A stretch of DNA of 17,749 nt. Origin: an uncultured Bacilli bacterium (lineage in GTDB: Bacteria > Bacillota_I > Bacilli_A > RF39 > UBA660). Where the stretch lies: assembly GCA_934096405.1 (NCBI GenBank), contig CAKOLW010000022.1:1-17749 (forward strand). The letters are read 5' to 3'. A program made the translations under genes and the position numbers. Of the stretch, positions 12,377 to 17,749 are shown in pieces. How positions within the stretch are numbered: the stretch's first letter is position 1; every line of letters begins with the position of its first letter. The notes beneath the pieces were generated by a model. That model searched no databases, had not been told where the DNA came from, and saw only the letters and a program-made list of their open reading frames with translations.

Positions 12377-14294
12377 ATGAGAATAGTAAGTATAGGAGAT
12401 TTAGTAACAGATTTTTATTACAAGAATAATAAAATAATTGGTGTGAATGGTGGCATGACATCACACAACATAGTTGCAAACTTAGCAAACTTCGGATTAA
12501 AAACTAAAGTGTTCGGAATATGTGGAAATGATTCCACTGGTAAAATATCAATAGATAGTTTAAAAAAACTAAATGTAGATACAGATGATATAGATATTGA
12601 TAACTCTGTTAGCACTAGATGTTTTCATGTTTCATACTTTGAAGAAAATGGTGAATTAACATTTACATCAAAAAAAAGATGTCCATTCTGTAATGAAAAA
12701 ATATGGTATGACGAAAGTTTAATTAGCACCGAAAAAATACTTACAAAGTTAGAACCTGATGATATATTAGTATTTGATAATCTTAACGAAAAAAATCAAA
12801 TAATTATTAATAGTTCATCTAATAAAAAAATAATTGATTTAGGACAATACTTTGAATTAGAAGATTTAACAAACGAACAAATAATAAACAAAATAAATAA
12901 TAAATTTGAAATAATAAACTTTAATGAAAGAGTATCAAAATATCTTTTAAAAAGATTAAATATTAATACAACAATAGAATTATATGAATTATTAAATGCA
13001 AAATTAATTACTATAACAAAAGGAGAAAAAGGTGCTGATTTTATTTATAATAATAAGTGCTATTCATATGAACTAGAAACTAATTCAAAAGTAAAAGATT
13101 CAACTGGTGCCGGAGATGCTTTTATTTCTTCAATTATTTATGATTGGCTAAAAATAATATGCAATATGACATAGCAAAATTCGAGACATGGTACCAAAAT
13201 TCTTGCAAATTAACAAGTAAAGCAGTGAAAGAAACGGGAGCAAGAGGTCATTTGCAAAAACTATATAAAATTAAAAAAGTTAATAAATTATGTACATGTA
13301 AAGATTTTGAAATAGTATCAAGAAAAAAGATTAAAAGATGTAACATAAATATTAACAATTTAGAAACAAGAATATATAATGCACTTAAAAGCAAAGCTGT
13401 AAATGACTTGAAACAAATAGAATTTAAAGAAAATGACTCATATGCATTTATAGGAACAGGAGGATCATATGCAGGAGCAAAATTTGCTTCTATAATAATA
13501 AATGAAAAATACGGTTTAAATACATATGCATTATACCCTAGAGATTTTAAATATAGAAATAATAATCAAATAAATAAAATATTCTTATTTTCTTATTCTG
13601 GTACAACTAATGATATCTTAGAAGGAACTAAAGATTTCAATACAAATAATAAATATATAATAACAAAAAATGAAAAACAAAAAGTTGTAATTAAGACTGA
13701 AATACCTAAAAAGAATATCATTAGTTATAGAACAAGTACCAACAAAGGAAAAGAAAGAGGATTTCTATCTTTTGAAGGCGCATTAGTACCAGCAACCTTA
13801 TTCTTAAAATGCTTCTATGAAAATTTAAATATTGGAATAATTATTTAACAAATGAATTTAAGAAAGAAGAAATTAAAAATATATTTAAAAATAAACATAT
13901 AATAAATATTTTTACTGGTGATTATACTACATGTGCTGGAATTGATATAGAAAGCAAAATAACCGAGTCTGGTGTGGGAACATGTATTGTACATGAAAAG
14001 AAAAATTTTTCACACGGACGATTCATAAATTATGAAAATCTTAATAATAAGAATAGCATATATTTTAAAGGAAAAAATACAAGCAAATATGAAGAATCTT
14101 TAATTGAATATCTAAGCAAAGAAAATAACATATTTATAGAAAGTAATTATGATGGATTACTTTGTGAATATGACTTATTATTAGCATCACAATTACTAAT
14201 TTATTATGTGGGTAAAATACTTGATATCGATGTATCAAAACCGAGTTATTCAGAAGACGCAATGAAAATCTATTTTTACAAAGGAACATTATAA
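12377..14294 (+). pseudogene. PfkB sugar kinase-SIS domain fusion gene broken by two frameshifts
   Basis: Three successive reading frames encode one protein of about 639 aa. Frame A (12377 on) is a PfkB-family kinase with GGMTSHNIVANLANFG and the catalytic DSTGAGDAF (D247), plus a CPFC pair at 103-106. At the A-run near 13150-13154 the frame slips by one base, and KNNMQYDIAKFETWY and onward, with ETGARGHL, continues the protein. The second part is a SIS sugar-phosphate-binding domain (GTGGSYAGAKFAS, then FSYSGTTNDI). A second one-base loss near 13836 shifts to the frame ending at 14294 (GVGTCIVHEKKNFSHGRF). Both shifts are in the same direction and restorable by one added A. This may be a decayed gene or an indel error in AT runs. 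The start follows AAGGAG. Confidence 0.8.
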
Positions 14295-14402
14295 CCATAA
14301 ACTTGATGTTCTATTTTAAGAAATTAATTTTTTATAAAAGAATTGATTTAAATATAACTAAAATATATCATAAGACAAATTAAGGAAAAAATAGTCTCAT
14401 AG

Positions 14403-14474
14403 TTTGGCAGTTATTCTCAAAGTGAAGAAAAATACTATGAAGGCGTACATGAAGAATATGCAGGTTATAAATAA
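14403..14474 (+). pseudogene. Short C-terminal gene remnant
   Basis: A stop-bounded reading frame, FGSYSQSEEKYYEGVHEE and then YAGYK before TAA, has no start codon and follows an in-frame TAG. Its composition is protein-like and richer in GC than its surroundings, so it is probably the tail of a lost gene. The rest of 14295-14524 shows nothing recognisable. Confidence 0.35.
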
Positions 14475-14524
14475 AAAGAAGAAACAGTAAAAATATTTAG
14501 ATGAGAAAGAGGAGATGATTAATA

Positions 14525-14932
14525 ATGAAAATCGAAGAATTAAAATGTGTGCCAATTAACAAAGCCGTATTTGAAAAAGAATTAAATAATTCTATTAATA
14601 AATATTTATATCATTTTATTCTATGTGAATTGGTAAATAATACATTTGTAAAAGTAGATAACTATAATAATTTAAATTCACTAAAAGATGATAAAATAAA
14701 ATATAAATATTACATTGAAAAGATTCATTATTTTAAGAATAAAGATAATCCTCATCCAGAATACGGAGATACTTTCCATATTTATGGTATAGGTTATTTC
14801 TATATAGGTGGTATTGTTGATAATGAAATTATATCAAAAGAACAAATTAGTCAAATTATAAATCAATACAAAAAAGATTATGATAATTTAATTAAAAGTG
14901 ATGCTACAGAATTTTTAGATAGAAATATTTAA
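14525..14932 (+). CDS. Hypothetical 135-aa protein
   Basis: I do not recognise this protein. It is Lys/Tyr/Asn-rich, with no signal peptide or membrane helix. A central stretch rich in aromatic and Gly residues (YGDTFHIYGIGYFYIGGIV) suggests a beta-rich core, flanked by helices. The start has AGAGGAG 9 nt upstream. It stands alone between a gene remnant and a strong terminator. Its nature as a real gene is supported by the ribosome-binding site, the uninterrupted frame and the following terminator. Confidence 0.65.
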   Translation: MKIEELKCVPINKAVFEKELNNSINKYLYHFILCELVNNTFVKVDNYNNLNSLKDDKIKYKYYIEKIHYFKNKDNPHPEYGDTFHIYGIGYFYIGGIVDNEIISKEQISQIINQYKKDYDNLIKSDATEFLDRNI

Positions 14933-14971
14933 AATGAGTTAAATATTAAGTAATTAGAACTATAATACATT

Positions 14972-15007
14972 GAGATAATAGGAAAAATATTATCTCTTTA
15001 TTTTTTA
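14972..15007 (+). terminator. Intrinsic terminator after the 135-aa gene
   Basis: GAGATAATA (14972-14980) and TATTATCTC (14988-14996) form a perfect 9-bp stem with a 7-nt loop, followed by TTTATTTTTT. Confidence 0.85.
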
Positions 15008-15023
15008 GTTAACTATTTTTTAC

Positions 15024-15051
15024 TTGAAAAATTTTAAAAATGTGGTAAAAT
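15024..15051 (+). promoter_or_regulatory. Promoter of the acyl-CoA synthetase gene
   Basis: TTGAAA (15024-15029) and TAAAAT (15046-15051) are 16 bp apart, 26 bp before the ATG. GGAAGGGG is the ribosome-binding site. Confidence 0.7.
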
Positions 15052-15077
15052 AAAATACAACTCGGAAGGGGTGTTTT

Positions 15078-16889
15078 ATGAAAGAAAGATTAGAAGAATA
15101 TAAAAAACAATTAAGTAGATTAAATGAAGAACAAATAATTGAGAGAAATCTATATTTAAAAGGTTTAGCTGAAGGAAAAATACAAGGACCAACAACAGGT
15201 TTACCAACTATAGATAAGCCTTGGCTAAAATATCATAAACAAGATGCAATAAGAGAAAATATGCCACAAATGACAATATACGATTATCTTTATGAAAGTA
15301 ACAAAAATAATCTTTTAAACACAGCTTTAGAATATTTTTTAGGAAAAATATCTTATTTAAAATTATTTATAAATATAGAAAAAGTTGCAAAAAGCATAAG
15401 TGCATTAGGAGTAACTAAAGATGATATTGTTACTCTATGTATGCCTTCTGTTCCAGAAACTATTTATACTATTTATGCCTTAAATAAAATGGGAATAGTA
15501 GTAAATTTAATTGATCCAAGATACAGTGAAGACATGATAAAAGAATTATTAAATGAAGTTAAATCTAAATATTTAATAACAATAGATGCATCTGCAGATA
15601 AAATAAAACAAATAGAAAAAGAAACCAGTTTGGAAAAAATAATATATGTATCTCCATTTGATTCACTTCCTTTAATTCCAAAATTCATAGCAAAAAGTAA
15701 ATCTGAAGAACCAAAAGTTGGAAGTGATTGGATTAGTTGGAATGAATTTATGAAGCATCAAAAAGATTACCAAAGAGAAGAATATAAACCAAATAAAACG
15801 AAAGTTATCGTACACACTGGAGGAACAACTGGTAAACCAAAAGGTGTAAAATTATCTGATGATAATATAAATTCTATAGTTTTTCAATATAAAAATGGTG
15901 CTATTGAATTAAGAAAAAAACAATCTTTCTTAGACATAATACCACCATTCGCAGCATATGGAATATGTAGTTCGATACACATGCCTTTATCATTAGGAAT
16001 GAAAACAATACTAATTCCTAAATTCAATCCAAAAGAATTTGACACATTACTTTTAAAACATAAACCTACACATGTACTAGGTGTACCAAGTTTTTGGGAA
16101 CAATTGTCAAAAAATCCTAATATGCAAGATAAAGATTTATCTTTCTTACAAAGCCCTGGTGCTGGTGGGGATGCATTTACAGAAACACAAGAAAACAATA
16201 TAAATGAATTTTTAAAAAGTAGAAACTGCAAATCCAAAGTAATAAAAGGTTATGGAATGAGTGAATTAAGTTCAAGTGCGTGCACTTGTACAGATAATTC
16301 AAATGAATTAACAAGTGTTGGTATACCATTATTAAAAACCACTATAGGAATTTTTGATCCAGAAACAGGTCAAGAACTTCCATATGATACAGAAGGAGAA
16401 ATATGTATAACAGGACCATCAGTTATGGTAGGTTACTATAAAAACAAAGAACTTGAAAACAAAACAATAAAACTACATAATGACGGATTAAAATGGGTGC
16501 ATACTAATGACCTAGGATACATGAATAAAAATGGAGTATTATACTTTACTGGTAGAATTAAAAGAATGATAGTAAGATATGATGGTTTTAAAATTTATCC
16601 TTCTTCAATAGAAAAAGTAATTGAACACACGGAAGGAATAGACTCAGTAGCCGTAGTTAAAGCACACAATGACTTAGGTAACATTGCAAAAGCATTTATG
16701 GTACTAAATCCTAATGTAAAAAATAGTGAAGAAGTATTAAATAAAGTTTTAAACAATTGCAAACAATCACTTGCAGAAAGATCAATACCTGAAGAATTTG
16801 AATTTATTGATGAATTACCTAAAACAGATTTAGGAAAAATAGACTACAAAGCACTAGAAAATATAAAACACAAATTATTGAAAAAATAG
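15078..16889 (+). CDS. AMP-dependent acyl-CoA synthetase/ligase (fatty-acid-CoA ligase-like)
   Basis: This 603-aa adenylate-forming enzyme activates a carboxylic acid, probably a fatty acid, with ATP and then forms the CoA thioester. The P-loop-like motif is VHTGGTTGKPKG (245-256). The adenine-binding motif is GYGMSE (391-396), and the ribose-binding Asp is in HTNDLGY (475-481). The hinge and CoA region is GRIKRMIVRYDGFKIYPS (492-509). The C-terminal catalytic Lys is in TDLGKIDY (K587). Length and motif spacing are normal. Its own promoter and terminator make it monocistronic. Together with the two PlsC paralogs upstream it may support use of exogenous fatty acids. The chain-length specificity is not readable, and a peptide or aryl acid substrate cannot be excluded. 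Confidence 0.88.
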   Translation: MKERLEEYKKQLSRLNEEQIIERNLYLKGLAEGKIQGPTTGLPTIDKPWLKYHKQDAIRENMPQMTIYDYLYESNKNNLLNTALEYFLGKISYLKLFINIEKVAKSISALGVTKDDIVTLCMPSVPETIYTIYALNKMGIVVNLIDPRYSEDMIKELLNEVKSKYLITIDASADKIKQIEKETSLEKIIYVSPFDSLPLIPKFIAKSKSEEPKVGSDWISWNEFMKHQKDYQREEYKPNKTKVIVHTGGTTGKPKGVKLSDDNINSIVFQYKNGAIELRKKQSFLDIIPPFAAYGICSSIHMPLSLGMKTILIPKFNPKEFDTLLLKHKPTHVLGVPSFWEQLSKNPNMQDKDLSFLQSPGAGGDAFTETQENNINEFLKSRNCKSKVIKGYGMSELSSSACTCTDNSNELTSVGIPLLKTTIGIFDPETGQELPYDTEGEICITGPSVMVGYYKNKELENKTIKLHNDGLKWVHTNDLGYMNKNGVLYFTGRIKRMIVRYDGFKIYPSSIEKVIEHTEGIDSVAVVKAHNDLGNIAKAFMVLNPNVKNSEEVLNKVLNNCKQSLAERSIPEEFEFIDELPKTDLGKIDYKALENIKHKLLKK

Positions 16890-16908
16890 TTTTAAAGACT
16901 ATTTTTTT
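16884..16908 (+). terminator. Intrinsic terminator of the acyl-CoA synthetase gene
   Basis: AAATAGT (16884-16890) pairs with ACTATTT (16898-16904) around a 7-nt loop, ending in a seven-T run. The TAG stop codon lies inside the stem. Confidence 0.8.
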
Positions 16909-16951
16909 ATTTGAAATTATATTATAATGATACTAGAAAGTAGGTAATAAC

Positions 16952-17749
16952 ATGACATTTGGAATATCATTTTCTTGTTTAAGTATTTTTTATAGTATCT
17001 TGTTAACTATCACATATTTTAAAAAAGAGAGAAAAAATAATTTTGAAACCAAACTTTATGGTTGGCTAATAATTACAAATTTAGTAGGACTTGTACTTGC
17101 TATTTTATGTTACTTTTTTGTTTTAAATATGGACAAATACCCAATTTTAAACTTTATATTTTCAAAGGGCTATTTAATTTATTTAACAACATGGATTATG
17201 ATTCTTACGATGTATGTAATAATGATATCGAGTAAACAAGATTCAAAAAAACTATGGGGGAAATTACTACCAAATATGATTATAATATGGGTAATCGCAA
17301 GTATAATTACTATCTTATTACCTTTAGATTATGTAAATACAAATGGGTTGGTTTATTCATATGGACTATCAGCTAATTTTACCTACGCGATTGGTTTCAT
17401 ATTTGAAGCAATTAGCTTTGTATTTATGATAAAAAATATAAAACAGGTAAAAACAAAAAAATATATACCTATAATTGCTTATATGATCGGAGGAACAGTA
17501 ATAGTTATAATTCAGAAATTAAATCCGAGATTACTTTTAATGACATCCACCGAAACTTTTATTACTTTCTTAATGTATTTTACAATCGAAAATCCTGATA
17601 TGCAACTTATTAACCAATTAGAACTAGCCAAAAACAAAGCAGACCAAGCAAATAATGCAAAATCAGATTTCTTATCAAGTATGTCACATGAAATAAGAAC
17701 ACCATTAAATGCAATCGTAGGTTTATCAGAAAATATGCAAACAGAAACA
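16952..17749 (+). CDS. Membrane sensor histidine kinase, 5' part (runs off window)
   Basis: The first 266 residues are present, open to the right edge. The N-terminal two thirds contain about seven hydrophobic membrane helices (for example ISFSCLSIFYSILLTITYF, LVGLVLAILCYFFVL, IIIWVIASIITILLPL), a 7TM-like sensor module. A linker helix (QLELAKNKADQANNAKSDF) then leads into the HisKA phospho-acceptor box SSMSHEIRTPLNAIVG with H246. The ATPase domain lies beyond the window, and a receiver domain could follow. Membrane sensors with this AKSDFLSSMSHEIRTPLN box are often hybrid kinases. The ribosome-binding site is weak (AAGTAGG), and a TATAAT at 16923-16928 may be the -10. Confidence 0.88.
   Translation, partial: MTFGISFSCLSIFYSILLTITYFKKERKNNFETKLYGWLIITNLVGLVLAILCYFFVLNMDKYPILNFIFSKGYLIYLTTWIMILTMYVIMISSKQDSKKLWGKLLPNMIIIWVIASIITILLPLDYVNTNGLVYSYGLSANFTYAIGFIFEAISFVFMIKNIKQVKTKKYIPIIAYMIGGTVIVIIQKLNPRLLLMTSTETFITFLMYFTIENPDMQLINQLELAKNKADQANNAKSDFLSSMSHEIRTPLNAIVGLSENMQTET

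Noticed and set aside
13144..13160. Programmed -1 frameshift in the PfkB-SIS gene
   Set aside because: The A-run does not make a proper X XXY YYZ heptamer in frame, and a second shift is needed at 13836. Two deletions or assembly errors are simpler.
1..17749. CRISPR array, tRNA or rRNA
   Set aside because: I saw no regularly spaced direct repeats, no tRNA cloverleaf at the insertion site and no rRNA-like sequence. The element targets a protein gene instead.
1..17749. Mycoplasma genetic code suggested by the low GC
   Set aside because: Several genes end with in-frame TGA in operon overlaps, and Trp is coded by TGG throughout.

Overview
The window is very AT-rich DNA from a low-GC Gram-positive bacterium (Bacillota), perhaps an uncultured gut Bacilli or Clostridia lineage. 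Ribosome-binding sites are AGGAGG-like and promoters are classical sigma-A type. TGA acts as a stop (the substrate-binding protein, both plsC genes) and TGG codes Trp, so the mycoplasma code is excluded. I cannot name the species.

The main feature is an ~8.65 kb integrative element (about 1115-9768) inserted in a chromosomal gene for a NitT/TauT/thiamine-precursor type ABC substrate-binding protein. The gene runs on the minus strand. Its N-terminal 147 codons lie at 9835-10275 and its C-terminal 185 codons at 557-1117. The halves rejoin in frame through a CCG core (...GRKGHR|WGGMPEM...) to about 332 aa, a normal length for the family. The element ends carry 16-nt arms that form a near-palindrome around CCGG when joined. 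The right end is compound: between it and the host gene lies a ~61-bp palindromic segment (9778-9838) bounded by the same kind of arms, which looks like a second, collapsed insertion or an accessory site array. The ATP-binding gene downstream is also cut off, just after its signature motif, next to a separate 50-bp palindrome.

Element layout from left to right: a HUH-type Rep/relaxase-like protein; a Cro/C1-type repressor divergent from a PD-(D/E)XK nuclease-like gene, followed by a macrodomain gene; a leftward two-gene operon (a 194-aa protein and a 251-aa protein with an RX6H HEPN-like motif plus winged helix) behind a perfect consensus promoter with operator-like dyads; a ~340-bp non-coding block with a large inverted repeat and a terminator; a 76-aa ORF with a small serine resolvase; a leftward 282-aa Cys-rich protein; and a rightward integration module made of a catalytically degenerate recombinase-like protein, a 34-aa ORF and a 520-aa large serine recombinase at the right end. 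The recombinase probably drives integration and excision. The centre looks like accessory cargo with possible defence or addiction roles. The HEPN-like pair is the best candidate for an undescribed system.

Right of the element is ordinary chromosome: an overlapping rightward operon of two PlsC-type acyltransferases, a GNAT acetyltransferase and a MazG-like NTP pyrophosphohydrolase; a PfkB kinase-SIS domain fusion gene broken by two single-base frameshifts; a gene remnant and a 135-aa hypothetical protein; an acyl-CoA synthetase with its own promoter and terminator; and the 5' part of a membrane histidine kinase that runs off the window. The acyltransferases and the acyl-CoA synthetase suggest local lipid metabolism functions.
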